Source: Actinobacteria bacterium UBA2286 (GTDB lineage: Bacteria > Actinomycetota > Coriobacteriia > Anaerosomatales > Anaerosomataceae). Taken from it: DNA of 28,734 nucleotides. Under the pieces are notes generated by a model. That model was not told the DNA's origin and did not search any database. It saw only the letters and a program-made list of their open reading frames with translations. A program made the translations under genes and the position numbers. Below, one piece after another: positions 1 to 7,394 of the stretch (positions are counted from its first letter, which is position 1; every line of letters begins with the position of its first letter). The stretch is taken from the NCBI GenBank assembly GCA_002345925.1, contig DDWM01000005.1, forward strand, positions 1 to 28,734. The letters run 5' to 3'.

Positions 1-1120
1 TGCAGATGACACCCTCGTAGTTGCGCAAGACGACGCGGTCCGGGGACCAAGAGACGATGCAGTTTGGCATCACGGGGATCTTGCCGCCGCCGTGTGGAGC
101 GTCGACCACGTACCTCGGCACAGCGAAGCCGCTTGTGTGGCCGATCAGGTTCTCGATGATCTCGATCCCCTTGCTCACCGGCGTGCGAAAGTGGGATAGG
201 CCTTCCGAGAGATCGCACTGGTAGAGATAGTAAGGTCGAACGCGGTTGGCCACGAGGCGCTCGACGAGCCTCCGCATGATGCGGGGGCAGTCGTTCACAC
301 CGGCGAGCAGAACTGATTGGTTGCCCAGCGGCAGCCCGGCGTCTGCAAGCCTGCGGAGCGCTCTCTTGGATGCCGGGGTGATCTCGTTGGGGTGGTTGAA
401 GTGCGTGTTCACCCACAGCGGGTGATGAGTCGAGAGCATCTTGCATAGGTCCTCGGTGATGCGCTGCGGAAGAACGGCCGGCATGCGGGTGCCGAGGCGT
501 ACAACCTCGACGTGCTCGATCTCATCGAGCGCCGTCAGTATCTGGTCCAGGCGGTTGTCGGAGAGCATCAGCGGGTCGCCGCCCGAGAGCAAGACGTCAC
601 GCACGCCCTCGGTGTTCCGGATGTAGTCGAGCGCTGCTTCGATATCGCACGGCAGAGGTGTTCCATCAGTGTCGCCGACCGTTCGCTTGCGAGTGCAGTG
701 GCGGCAATACATGGAGCAGATGTTGCTCACACGGAACAGCACGCGATCAGGGTAGCGGTGGGTGATCATAGGAACGGGGCTGTCGGTGTCCTCGGCCAAC
801 GGATCGGCCATGTCGTGTTCCTGGAGGATCAGCTCGCCGGCACTCGGTACCGCCTGCTTGAAGACGGGATCGTTGCGGAAGTCTTCCGTGTCCACGAGGG
901 AGAGATAGTAAGGGGTCACCGAGAGGGGGAACCTCTCGAGAGTGCGCTCAAGGAGCTTTCGCTCGGCTGGCTCGAATTTGACATCCAGGAACTCCTCGAC
1001 CCCTTCAAGTGTCTTGATCGAGTTCTTGAGCTGCCAATGCCAGTCATCCGTGAGCGGATCTATCCTTCGCGACTCCGGGCTGGTCTTGATGGCTTCGGTT
1101 CCTGTGTTTGATGTCTGCAC
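1..1120 (-). CDS. kamA: Lysine 2,3-aminomutase (KamA), 3' end beyond window
   Basis: Radical SAM and PLP enzyme that interconverts L-lysine and L-beta-lysine in the cytoplasm, used in lysine fermentation or in making the osmolyte N-acetyl-beta-lysine. About 373 residues are visible; the C-terminal end, including the last zinc-binding cysteines, lies outside the window. The radical SAM motif CSMYCRHC is at about residues 135-142. NDCP and YQCDLS keep the zinc cysteine equivalent to C268 and the substrate aspartate equivalent to D293 of the clostridial enzyme. VVDAPHGGGK holds the second aspartate (D330) and the PLP lysine (K337). Both aspartates point to lysine rather than glutamate as substrate. 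The start is a GTG at 1120 with GAGGAGG nine bases upstream. No acetyltransferase (AblB) gene is next to it on the visible side, so the pathway cannot be chosen. Family assignment is firm; physiological role is inferred. Confidence 0.95.
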   Translation of the reverse strand, partial: MQTSNTGTEAIKTSPESRRIDPLTDDWHWQLKNSIKTLEGVEEFLDVKFEPAERKLLERTLERFPLSVTPYYLSLVDTEDFRNDPVFKQAVPSAGELILQEHDMADPLAEDTDSPVPMITHRYPDRVLFRVSNICSMYCRHCTRKRTVGDTDGTPLPCDIEAALDYIRNTEGVRDVLLSGGDPLMLSDNRLDQILTALDEIEHVEVVRLGTRMPAVLPQRITEDLCKMLSTHHPLWVNTHFNHPNEITPASKRALRRLADAGLPLGNQSVLLAGVNDCPRIMRRLVERLVANRVRPYYLYQCDLSEGLSHFRTPVSKGIEIIENLIGHTSGFAVPRYVVDAPHGGGKIPVMPNCIVSWSPDRVVLRNYEGVIC

Positions 1121-1203
1121 GCTATAGGGCCTCCTCGAGGACTGATTTTGGGCGCAAAAGACGCTCTCTTCTTACCCTTCGGTACCCCTGGAGTAGCAAA
1201 TCA

Positions 1204-1227
1204 GCCTCCAAGTCCGGTCTTGGAGGC
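1204..1227 (-). terminator. Hairpin downstream of the MarC gene
   Basis: A perfect 9-bp inverted repeat, GCCTCCAAG and CTTGGAGGC around a 6-base loop, lies 24 bases after the MarC stop codon and before kamA on the same strand. It is followed on the minus strand only by a weak T-rich stretch (TGATTTG), so it may terminate or merely stabilise the transcript end. Confidence 0.55.
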
Positions 1228-1251
1228 GGGCGGAGGACGGCATCTCGCGTC

Positions 1252-1893
1252 TTAGCCCCTGAGCGAAACCAGCACGCTTTGCAGGCCGTTCAGGAGCAGT
1301 TGTACGCCCACGACGGCGAGCACAAGGCCCATCAGTCGGTTGAGCGCTCTGATCCCGGTTCGCCCAAGGTAGCGCACCAGCGGTTGGCCGAAGACGAACA
1401 GCACGTAGGTCACCACGCACAGGGCTCCGAAGGCGGCGATCGTGATGGACACCTCGGCCAATCCTCCTCGACCGGAGTAGCTCAGCGCGGTGGCGATGGT
1501 GCCCGGCCCCACCAGAATAGGCACTGCAAGAGGAGAGATGGCCATGTCGAGACTGGATGAGAAATCCTGCGAGTCGAGAACGCTTGCTTTCGGGCTTTGG
1601 ACGCTGGATGAGTCACCCTGGAGCATCTTATAGCCGATGATGAAGGCGATAGCGCCGCCGGTGAGTTGCAGCGCCGAGAGCGTGATGCCGAGAAGGGCAA
1701 AGAGCCACTTGCCGGTCACGCAGAGCAACGCGACGAGGATGAACGCCACAATCACCGCCCTGCGCGCGATCCGCTTACGCATCTCGTTGGTCTCGTTCTC
1801 CGTGATGCTGAGGAAGATAGGCGTGCTTGCGATGGGATTCGAGATCGCCAAGAATCCCGCGAAGACTGTCATGGCAAAGCCCAGGTAATTCAC
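1252..1893 (-). CDS. MarC family integral membrane protein
   Basis: A protein of 213 residues of the MarC (UPF0056) family of six-helix inner-membrane proteins. The family's transport role is unproven; the old link of E. coli MarC with multiple antibiotic resistance was not upheld. The typical paired motifs are visible: FLAISNPIASTPIFLSI near the N-terminus, and ISPLAVPILVGPGTIAT in the middle, each with the conserved NP or P-x-GPG turns. Hydrophobic segments alternate along the whole length, as usual. The reading frame stays open further upstream, but that stretch is arginine-rich and unlike a membrane protein. The GTG at 1893, preceded by AAAGGAG eleven bases away, gives the normal family length and is the preferred start. 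A hairpin follows the gene, and kamA lies 130 bases downstream on the same strand. Confidence 0.9.
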   Translation of the reverse strand: MNYLGFAMTVFAGFLAISNPIASTPIFLSITENETNEMRKRIARRAVIVAFILVALLCVTGKWLFALLGITLSALQLTGGAIAFIIGYKMLQGDSSSVQSPKASVLDSQDFSSSLDMAISPLAVPILVGPGTIATALSYSGRGGLAEVSITIAAFGALCVVTYVLFVFGQPLVRYLGRTGIRALNRLMGLVLAVVGVQLLLNGLQSVLVSLRG

Positions 1894-2017
1894 AGCGGCG
1901 CGTGCTCCTTTCGGCAATTGAACTGTCGTCTCGGCGGATGACCGCGTCCCTCTACTGTAACAAACGCCTATTCGCCGGGAGATCGCCCTCGGTCTGCGCT
2001 GTCGATTCGCGGGTATA

Positions 2018-2030
2018 GCTATGACATAGC
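2018..2030. promoter_or_regulatory. 13-bp palindrome in divergent intergenic region
   Basis: GCTATG-A-CATAGC is a perfect palindrome with 6-bp arms between the divergent MarC and wall-binding protein genes. It overlaps AT-rich hexamers (TATAGC, TATGAC) that could serve as a -10 element toward 2097. No good -35 is seen, so it is only a possible operator. Confidence 0.3.
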
Positions 2031-2096
2031 CAGGCCGCCACGATCGGGCCTTGAGGTGTTTCGGTCGCGCGCGGCTTTCCGCATGGGGGGATTGCC

Positions 2097-4121
2097 ATGA
2101 AGTCCAGCGCGCGCTCACTTCGCCCGTTCCTCGTCGTCACCATGTCCGTTGCTATCGCGATGATGTGGGGTGTTGCGCCTGCGGGCGCAGTCGGCGAAGC
2201 CAAATGGGGGCAGATGTCGTTTCCTCCCGGCCGTACTGGCTGTCTGGCGATAGAGCAGACGGCCGAGCAGATCGTATTCGGCAGCTTCACTGGCGGTACA
2301 GCTGCTACCGGCATCGAGCGCAGCTACGACGGCGGCCAGACGTGGGAGACGGTCTGTACCGCTCAGGCGGGCACGTACACAATCCACGATATCGACTTCT
2401 ACGATCGCTACCATGGTTTCGCTGTGGGCCGGTTCACGGACGTTGGAGTCGCTCAGTCGCTCGTGCTTGAGACTCAGGACGGTGGTCTCAATTGGACGCG
2501 GGTAGACGACAAAGCGGGAACCACCGAGAACGCGCTTACGGCGGTCGACTACGACGATGGGTACTACGCAGCCGCGGTTGGTTCCGGCGGGCTGTTCTAC
2601 CAGAAGAACCTGAACGGAACGTGGCAGGGCACCACGGTGGGCACGGCCGACCTTACTGACGTAGCGGTCGTTCACTACGGCAGTGAGATGCGAGGCGTGA
2701 TCGTCGGAGAAGGCGGGACGATCTGGAAGATGACGCGAAGCACGAGTGCCTGGAGCTTCGTTGAGAGGACCAACGCCGGTCTTGCGACCGAGGACCTCTA
2801 CTGCATTTCAGACCGTGGGAGTACGGGTGGGTTCGTGGTGTTCGGCGAAGGTGGCTTCGAGCTCACGAGCAGCGACTGGGGTCTGAACTGGGCGCGAACC
2901 ACGGGCGTCGGGTTCCCGCTGGAGACGCAGCGGTACATGGCTACCGACTTTTTGGACGTGAACCACGGCCTCGCCGTGGGCTTCCGACACCGCACGATTC
3001 CGTTCGATCTGATAAGCAAGGCCGTACGGCGTACCAGTAACGCACTGGTGACGTGGACGACCGATACTCTGCCCACGGGCGGCTCGCCCACACTCACCGG
3101 CGTGAGTATGCTGTCGTCAAGTGAGACGTGGGCTCACTCCTCGGACACTGTCTATCATCTCGCGTTTCCGACCCTCGATCGTTTCGGCGGCAGCGACCGC
3201 TACGCCACGGCGACTCAGATCAATGCTCGGACGTTCATTGTGCCGTATGGTCAATCAGCGGTCTTCGCTACCGGCAAGAACTTCCCTGATGCGCTGTGCG
3301 CCTCCGGTCTGGCAGGCACAGTCAACGGACCGCTTGTGATCGTGAAGGACACGCTCTCTGCCGAGCAGCTCTCGTATCTCGTGTCCCTCGGCATCGACAC
3401 GGGCTACATCGTGGGCGGCGAAAACGTCGTCTCCCCGGCGGTGGGAGCCCAGCTCACTTCTGCGGGCATCCAGTGGCAGCGCTTCGGGGGCAGCGACCGC
3501 TACGCCACCGCGGCGCTCGTTGCCGACAAGATCACTGCCCTTCACATCTCTTGCTGTGAACCTACGGACCGGGTTCTGCTCGCTCGCGGTGACACGTTCC
3601 CCGATGCGTTGGCCTTCTCGCCGCTCGCATATAGCCAAGGGATTCCGATTCTGCTCACGAGACCGACCTCGCTGCCATCGTCCACTGCAGGGTGCATCGA
3701 CACCAATGGATTCAAGACAGGGTACGTTGGCGGTGACGTTTCGGCCGTGAGTGCCTCGGTGAAACAGCAGTTCGATGCATTGCTTACGGCGAACGGCGGG
3801 GCTGTATCCGGGCGATGGGGCGGAATCAACCGCTACGACACGGCGAGCATCATCGCGGGATATGGCGTCAACTACGGGTGGGCGAGCGGCAGCTACATAG
3901 GCGTGGCGACAGGCCTGAACTTCCCGGATGCGCTTGTGGGCGGGTGCGCTGTGGGTTCGCAGTCGGGCGTACTGCTGCTCACCAAGCCCGATGCGCTTTC
4001 GGGATCCGCGCAGACGTTCATCGAGGATTACCGGCGCTTTGACACAGACATGCGCATCTATGGAAGCAACGACGCGGTTAGCGACGCGGTCATGCAGCAA
4101 CTCACGCTGCTGATTCCGTGA
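2097..4121 (+). CDS. Secreted YCF48/BNR-type propeller protein with three cell-wall-binding type 2 repeats
   Basis: A secreted surface protein of 674 residues. The N-terminus is a signal peptide with a basic start, a hydrophobic core and a cleavage site near APAGAVG (about residue 30). Residues 35-350 contain Asp-box-like motifs (SYDGGQTW, DGGLNW, SDWGLNW) spaced as in YCF48/BNR beta-propellers. Three cell-wall-binding repeat 2 (CW_binding_2) units follow at about 359-459, 460-570 and 571-674, each opening with GGSDRYATA or a variant and carrying the NFPDAL core. This family attaches proteins non-covalently to wall polymers of Gram-positive bacteria. The ATG at 2097 has GGGGGGATT just upstream. 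The function of the propeller is unknown; an adhesin or sensor role would be a guess. A strong hairpin closes the gene. Confidence 0.93.
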   Translation: MKSSARSLRPFLVVTMSVAIAMMWGVAPAGAVGEAKWGQMSFPPGRTGCLAIEQTAEQIVFGSFTGGTAATGIERSYDGGQTWETVCTAQAGTYTIHDIDFYDRYHGFAVGRFTDVGVAQSLVLETQDGGLNWTRVDDKAGTTENALTAVDYDDGYYAAAVGSGGLFYQKNLNGTWQGTTVGTADLTDVAVVHYGSEMRGVIVGEGGTIWKMTRSTSAWSFVERTNAGLATEDLYCISDRGSTGGFVVFGEGGFELTSSDWGLNWARTTGVGFPLETQRYMATDFLDVNHGLAVGFRHRTIPFDLISKAVRRTSNALVTWTTDTLPTGGSPTLTGVSMLSSSETWAHSSDTVYHLAFPTLDRFGGSDRYATATQINARTFIVPYGQSAVFATGKNFPDALCASGLAGTVNGPLVIVKDTLSAEQLSYLVSLGIDTGYIVGGENVVSPAVGAQLTSAGIQWQRFGGSDRYATAALVADKITALHISCCEPTDRVLLARGDTFPDALAFSPLAYSQGIPILLTRPTSLPSSTAGCIDTNGFKTGYVGGDVSAVSASVKQQFDALLTANGGAVSGRWGGINRYDTASIIAGYGVNYGWASGSYIGVATGLNFPDALVGGCAVGSQSGVLLLTKPDALSGSAQTFIEDYRRFDTDMRIYGSNDAVSDAVMQQLTLLIP

Positions 4122-4128
4122 GATGGCT

Positions 4129-4173
4129 AGCGCGCCGGTGGAGGACCGCTCTATCCTCGTCCGCCGGCGCGCT
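4129..4173. terminator. Long hairpin between convergent genes
   Basis: AGCGCGCCGG (4129-4138) pairs perfectly with CCGGCGCGCT (4164-4173), and an inner GAGGA (4141-4145) pairs with TCCTC (4154-4158). It sits seven bases after the stop of the plus gene and about 20 bases from the end of the convergent small gene, so it could serve both strands. The T-tract is weak (TTGTTG). Confidence 0.6.
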
Positions 4174-4194
4174 TGTTGCGGTTAGTGCGGTAGG

Positions 4195-4533
4195 TCAGTT
4201 CACGACGATGTCGAGCATCTGCATGATCGGTGTGTGACCGGGAGGTTCTGGCTGCGGGTCGAACATGTAGATCTGACCCGGGGGCGTCCACTCGCCCAGT
4301 AGCTTGCCTGGCGGTTCGGGCTGCGGGTCGAAGCCGACCAGCTGACCCTTAGGAGCGAACATCGGCGTATTTGGCTGCGGGTCGAATCCAACGAGTTGAC
4401 CCGGAGGCGTCCACGCTAGCTTCGCCTTTCCGGGTGGCATGAACGGCGACGGCTCCACGCCGGCGAACGCCGCTGTCGGCATCAGGACAACCACCAGGGC
4501 CAGAACGATCGAGAGTGCGATGAAACGTTTCAT
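4195..4533 (-). CDS. Small secreted protein built of FDPQPEPPG motifs
   Basis: A predicted secreted protein of 112 residues of unknown function. Residues 1-25 form a clear signal peptide (MKRF start, hydrophobic core, cleavage near AFA-GV). The mature part is almost entirely proline-rich repeats: three copies of a QxxxFDPQP element, two ending as FDPQPEPPG and one as FDPQPNTP, separated by WTPPGQ or APKGQ spacers. There is no cysteine after the signal peptide, so it is not a lipoprotein, and there is no catalytic motif. The start at 4533 is preferred over an ATG four codons upstream, because GGGGG lies five bases ahead of it and the protein then begins MKRF. It has its own promoter (4583-4611) and a small inverted repeat in its leader. 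The repeat may be a ligand-binding or structural motif; no function is claimed. Confidence 0.8.
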   Translation of the reverse strand: MKRFIALSIVLALVVVLMPTAAFAGVEPSPFMPPGKAKLAWTPPGQLVGFDPQPNTPMFAPKGQLVGFDPQPEPPGKLLGEWTPPGQIYMFDPQPEPPGHTPIMQMLDIVVN

Positions 4534-4553
4534 GAGGACCCCCATCCTCCGCG

Positions 4554-4576
4554 GGTGCCTTCACCGTGGAGGCACC
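4554..4576. repeat. Inverted repeat in the leader of the FDPQPEPPG gene
   Basis: GGTGCCT (4554-4560) and AGGCACC (4570-4576) form a perfect 7-bp stem with a 9-base loop, between the predicted promoter and the start of the minus-strand gene. It could be an operator or a leader hairpin. Confidence 0.4.
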
Positions 4577-4582
4577 GGTACA

Positions 4583-4611
4583 TGTCTATTCCGTGGGATG
4601 GGCATTTTCAA
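4583..4611 (-). promoter_or_regulatory. Sigma70-type promoter of the FDPQPEPPG gene
   Basis: On the minus strand TTGAAA (4611-4606) and TAGACA (4588-4583) are separated by exactly 17 bases, about 50 bases before the chosen start codon. The -35 matches consensus at five of six positions, the -10 at three. Confidence 0.45.
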
Positions 4612-4687
4612 GCAGTTTGCCGCGAGCTCGACAGCTCAAGTCCCTTCGGGAGTCGCCCCTTAGAACTGAAGATATTGAAGGTGTGGC

Positions 4688-4716
4688 TTGACTTTCTCAA
4701 TCCAACGTCATACGAT
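4688..4716 (+). promoter_or_regulatory. Sigma70-type promoter of the DUF2089 operon
   Basis: TTGACT (4688-4693) and TACGAT (4711-4716) are separated by 17 bases and lie 32 bases before the ATG at 4749. With AGGAGGT as ribosome binding site this makes a short, well-formed leader. Confidence 0.7.
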
Positions 4717-4748
4717 ACCTCCGAAAGCATCACTAGGAGGTGAACGCT

Positions 4749-5126
4749 ATGAGCAATGAATGGCACGAGCTGACGGACCTTACGGGGGACCGCCCATTCG
4801 TTATCACGCGGGTCCGGCTGGCTCAGAGCGGCGTGGCGATCGAGGGTGAGTTCGATGTGCCGCCGCTCGCCCGGCTGACCTACGAGGACCAGGTATTCGT
4901 GAGCGAGTTCGTGCGCAGCCACGGCTCGATCAAGGACATGGAGAAGGCGTTCGGCGTCAGCTACCCCACTATCAAGAACCGGCTGAACCGCATCGCCGGC
5001 CAGCTGAGCCCCGTGCAAGTCGTCACCGAGGCACCGGCCGCGCCGGTGCTCGACGAGGACCCGCTCGGCATGCTCGAGCGCGGTGAGATCTCGGCCGCAG
5101 AGGCTGCTGAGAGGTTGAGGCGCTGA
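4749..5126 (+). CDS. DUF2089 family DNA-binding protein lacking zinc-ribbon cysteines
   Basis: A small probable regulator of 125 residues. The middle part (about 37-80) matches the helix-turn-helix of DUF2089: LTYEDQVFVSEFV, then SYPTIKNRLNRI. The C-terminal 20 residues (LGMLERGEISAAEAAERLRR) are a SHOCT-like helical hairpin, which recurs at the start of the third gene of this operon. Family members normally begin with a zinc ribbon of two CxxC pairs before the IEGxF segment. Here the segment ends in SGVAIEGEFDVPPLARL but contains no cysteine at all, so the metal site is gone. The ATG at 4749 follows AGGAGGT at the right distance; a GTG nine bases upstream lies inside that site. Its stop codon overlaps the next start by one base, indicating translational coupling. 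Targets are unknown; envelope stress control is suggested only by its neighbours. Confidence 0.85.
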   Translation: MSNEWHELTDLTGDRPFVITRVRLAQSGVAIEGEFDVPPLARLTYEDQVFVSEFVRSHGSIKDMEKAFGVSYPTIKNRLNRIAGQLSPVQVVTEAPAAPVLDEDPLGMLERGEISAAEAAERLRR

Positions 5127-5407
5127 TGTTCCCGCCGATGCTCCTCTACCTGCGCTTCTCCACGCCAGAGCGCACCCGGCGCGGTTTGTGGCTGCCGCTC
5201 TTTCTGATCTGGTTGCTACTCCTGCCGCTGATCGTCCTGGTGCTGAGCGTGACAGTGGCCGTCGACTTCGTGCTGCTGCTCGTCGGCCAGAAGTACCACC
5301 ACTACACGCTGCTCGTGTTGCACACCTTCGGGTTGCTCGGCGCAACACGCGGCACTGTAGTGCACGTCCATTTAGACGAAACCAATGTCGATATCGAATT
5401 CGTGTAA
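5126..5407 (+). CDS. Small membrane protein, middle gene of DUF2089 operon
   Basis: A 93-residue protein not assignable to a named family. A basic segment (TPERTRRG) is followed by a long, leucine- and valine-rich stretch from about residue 20 to 55 that could form one long or two short membrane helices, then QKYHH and a further moderately hydrophobic segment. It ends in a short polar tail (HVHLDETNVDIEFV). The ATG overlaps the stop of the DUF2089 gene (TGATG), and the next gene begins 15 bases after its stop, so it is part of the operon. The context suggests a membrane partner for the two soluble SHOCT-type proteins, which is inference. Confidence 0.75.
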   Translation: MFPPMLLYLRFSTPERTRRGLWLPLFLIWLLLLPLIVLVLSVTVAVDFVLLLVGQKYHHYTLLVLHTFGLLGATRGTVVHVHLDETNVDIEFV

Positions 5408-5422
5408 GGAAAGGTGAGAATC

Positions 5423-5860
5423 ATGAGTGAGGGCCGTGCCCGTATCCTGAACATGCTGGCAGAGGGCAAGATCAATGCCGAGGAGGCCGAGCGTCTTCTC
5501 GACGCGATGGACTCGCGGACGACTGCAGCGCCGGCGACCAGCTCGGCGATCAAGGGCGACCCGACGCCGCTGTTGAACGCGCTGCCGAAGTTCCTGCATG
5601 TACTGGTGGACGGCGACGATGGCGAGAAGGTCAACGTGAAGATCCCGCTGGCACTTGTGCGCTCTGGGCTGAAGCTGACGTCGCTCATCCCGCCGCAGGC
5701 GATGGAGCAGCTCAACGAGCAGATGGCCGAGAACGGCATGTCGATCGACTTCAACAACTTCAAGCCGGAGGACATCGACGAGCTCATCGAGGCGCTTCGC
5801 GAGATGGAGATCAACGTCGACGGCTCCAAGGGCGAGAAGGTGCGCGTCTACGCGGAGTAG
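5423..5860 (+). CDS. SHOCT-like (YvlB/LiaX N-terminal type) domain protein
   Basis: A soluble protein of 145 residues. The first 30 residues (RILNMLAEGKINAEEAERLLDAM) are the SHOCT-like helical hairpin found at the start of YvlB- and LiaX-type envelope stress proteins and at the end of DUF2089 proteins. The rest (about 45-145) has a mixed alpha/beta pattern with KVNVKIPLALVRSGLKLTSLIPP, then acidic helices, and resembles the conserved middle region of such proteins; no DUF4097 beta-helix follows. The ATG at 5423 lies behind AAGGAAAGG. The gene ends the operon and is followed by a textbook intrinsic terminator. It probably works together with the DUF2089 regulator through the shared hairpin domain; this is inferred. 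Confidence 0.82.
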   Translation: MSEGRARILNMLAEGKINAEEAERLLDAMDSRTTAAPATSSAIKGDPTPLLNALPKFLHVLVDGDDGEKVNVKIPLALVRSGLKLTSLIPPQAMEQLNEQMAENGMSIDFNNFKPEDIDELIEALREMEINVDGSKGEKVRVYAE

Positions 5861-5881
5861 CGCGGGGCGTACGACAATCCG

Positions 5882-5911
5882 ACGGGCCGAGCGAACTGCT
5901 CGGCCCGTTTT
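5882..5911 (+). terminator. Intrinsic terminator of the DUF2089 operon
   Basis: CGGGCCGAGC (5883-5892) and GCTCGGCCCG (5898-5907) pair perfectly around a 5-base loop and are followed at once by TTTT (5908-5911). Confidence 0.93.
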
Positions 5912-5972
5912 GCGTGCGCCGAAAGTCGTCAAGAACAGGGTTCCTCGGCGTGCTGCTGTCACCGTGATGGCG

Positions 5973-5981
5973 TGGCATAAT
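5973..5981 (+). promoter_or_regulatory. Extended -10 promoter of the metallophosphoesterase gene
   Basis: TGG followed by CATAAT (5976-5981) makes an extended -10 element with five of six matches, 35 bases before the GTG start at 6017. No convincing -35 hexamer is present. Confidence 0.45.
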
Positions 5982-6016
5982 CGCTTAAGCCCGCCACCGC
6001 AACATGGGGAGACATC

Positions 6017-7384
6017 GTGAAGAGCAGATCGCGCACCCGCAACGTCATCCTTGGCATCCTGCTGCTGCTTGCTGTGATCGGGGCGGCATACACGATGTTG
6101 TCGCGCTACCTCGCGAGCCAGCCTTCACTCGACTACGCAATGGCCGAGCCTGCCGTTAAGAACGTGGACGGCTATCCGAGCGCCCGGTTCGCGGTCATGA
6201 GCGACCTGCACTACTACGACACATCGCTCGGAACGTCAGGTGCCGCGTTTGAAGAGGTGCTCGGCTCGGACCGAAAGCTGCTCAAAGAGACCGCCGATCT
6301 ACTCGACCTGGCGATCGACGACATCCTGGCGTCGGGCGTCGAGTTCGTGCTGATCCCGGGTGACCTCACAAAAGACGGCGAGGTCATCAATCACGAAGCT
6401 GTCACCAGGGCGCTTTCGCGGCTGACCGACGCAGGAGTGAGCACCTTCGTTGTCCCAGGCAATCATGATGCGAACAACCCCGAGGCGTTCGAGTTCGACG
6501 GCGACAAGGAGCTCCCAGTTGCGGCCCTGCCGCAGGCGGAGTTCCCGGAGCTGTACATCGACTTCGGCTACGGAGATGCAATCTCTCGTGACAAGGGCAC
6601 CTTGAGCTACGTTGCCGAGCCGGTCGATGGCCTATGGCTGCTTGCACTCGACGCGACGCGCTCCGAGGAGAACCAGCCGGGAGGCGACGAGGTCACGGGC
6701 GGCGCTCTCACGCAGGAGCAAGTTACGTGGATCGAGCAGGTCCTTAAGGATGCGCGGGCCCAGAACAAGACCGTGATATGCATGATGCATCACGGTGTCG
6801 TCGAGCACTGGGACGGCCAGGCCAAGCTCCACCCCGAGTATCTCGTGGCAGACTATCCGTACGTCGGCGAGCTGCTGGCATCCTATGGCGTCCGTCTGGT
6901 CTTCACCGGCCACTATCACGCGCAGGACATCGCGCGTGCAGACTATGGTGACAGCGGTTTCATCTACGATATCGAGACCGGCTCGCTTGCGACCGCGCCG
7001 TGTCCGATTCGCTACTGCGATCTGGGTGGACAGCAGCTGGCGATCGACTCGACGATGATCGTCGATGAGCTCCAGCCGGGCACTACCTTCGGCTCGGAAG
7101 CACGCGACTTCGTGCTCGCCACCATCGCGTCCGAGGCGTTCGACGTTTCGCGTGGATACAAGGTCTCCGAGGCTGACTCCCATTACATTGCCGAGAATGT
7201 AGCGCCGGCGTTCGTTGCGCACTACAACGGCGACGAGAACCCTGCCGAGGAGGTCGCTGTCGACACGGGCAAACTGAGCCTCTGGGGCAAGTTCATCTGG
7301 TCGCAGCAGCGCTACGTGGTGGATGGGCTCTGGGTCGACGTCGCGCCCGAGGATAACGACGTGGTCCTGGGTCTTGCCGAGTAG
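6017..7384 (+). CDS. Membrane-anchored calcineurin-like metallophosphoesterase
   Basis: A 455-residue phosphoesterase, probably facing the outside of the membrane. A basic N-terminus (KSRSRTR) and one hydrophobic helix (about residues 11-30) form a signal anchor. All metal-binding motifs of the calcineurin-like fold are present in order: SDLHY (about 61), PGDLTKDGE (about 114), PGNHDAN (about 147), MMHHG (about 256) and FTGHYHAQD (about 297). This predicts a two-metal phosphomono- or phosphodiesterase; the substrate cannot be read from the sequence. The GTG start lies behind GGGGAGA. The gene appears to stand alone: a terminator precedes it, and the next gene is convergent and only ten bases away. 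Confidence 0.9.
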   Translation: MKSRSRTRNVILGILLLLAVIGAAYTMLSRYLASQPSLDYAMAEPAVKNVDGYPSARFAVMSDLHYYDTSLGTSGAAFEEVLGSDRKLLKETADLLDLAIDDILASGVEFVLIPGDLTKDGEVINHEAVTRALSRLTDAGVSTFVVPGNHDANNPEAFEFDGDKELPVAALPQAEFPELYIDFGYGDAISRDKGTLSYVAEPVDGLWLLALDATRSEENQPGGDEVTGGALTQEQVTWIEQVLKDARAQNKTVICMMHHGVVEHWDGQAKLHPEYLVADYPYVGELLASYGVRLVFTGHYHAQDIARADYGDSGFIYDIETGSLATAPCPIRYCDLGGQQLAIDSTMIVDELQPGTTFGSEARDFVLATIASEAFDVSRGYKVSEADSHYIAENVAPAFVAHYNGDENPAEEVAVDTGKLSLWGKFIWSQQRYVVDGLWVDVAPEDNDVVLGLAE

Positions 7385-7394
7385 CGCCCGAGAA

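Noticed and set aside
3255..4100. Minus-strand open frame of 281 codons opposite the wall-binding repeats
   Set aside because: Antisense shadow of conserved CW_binding_2 repeats.
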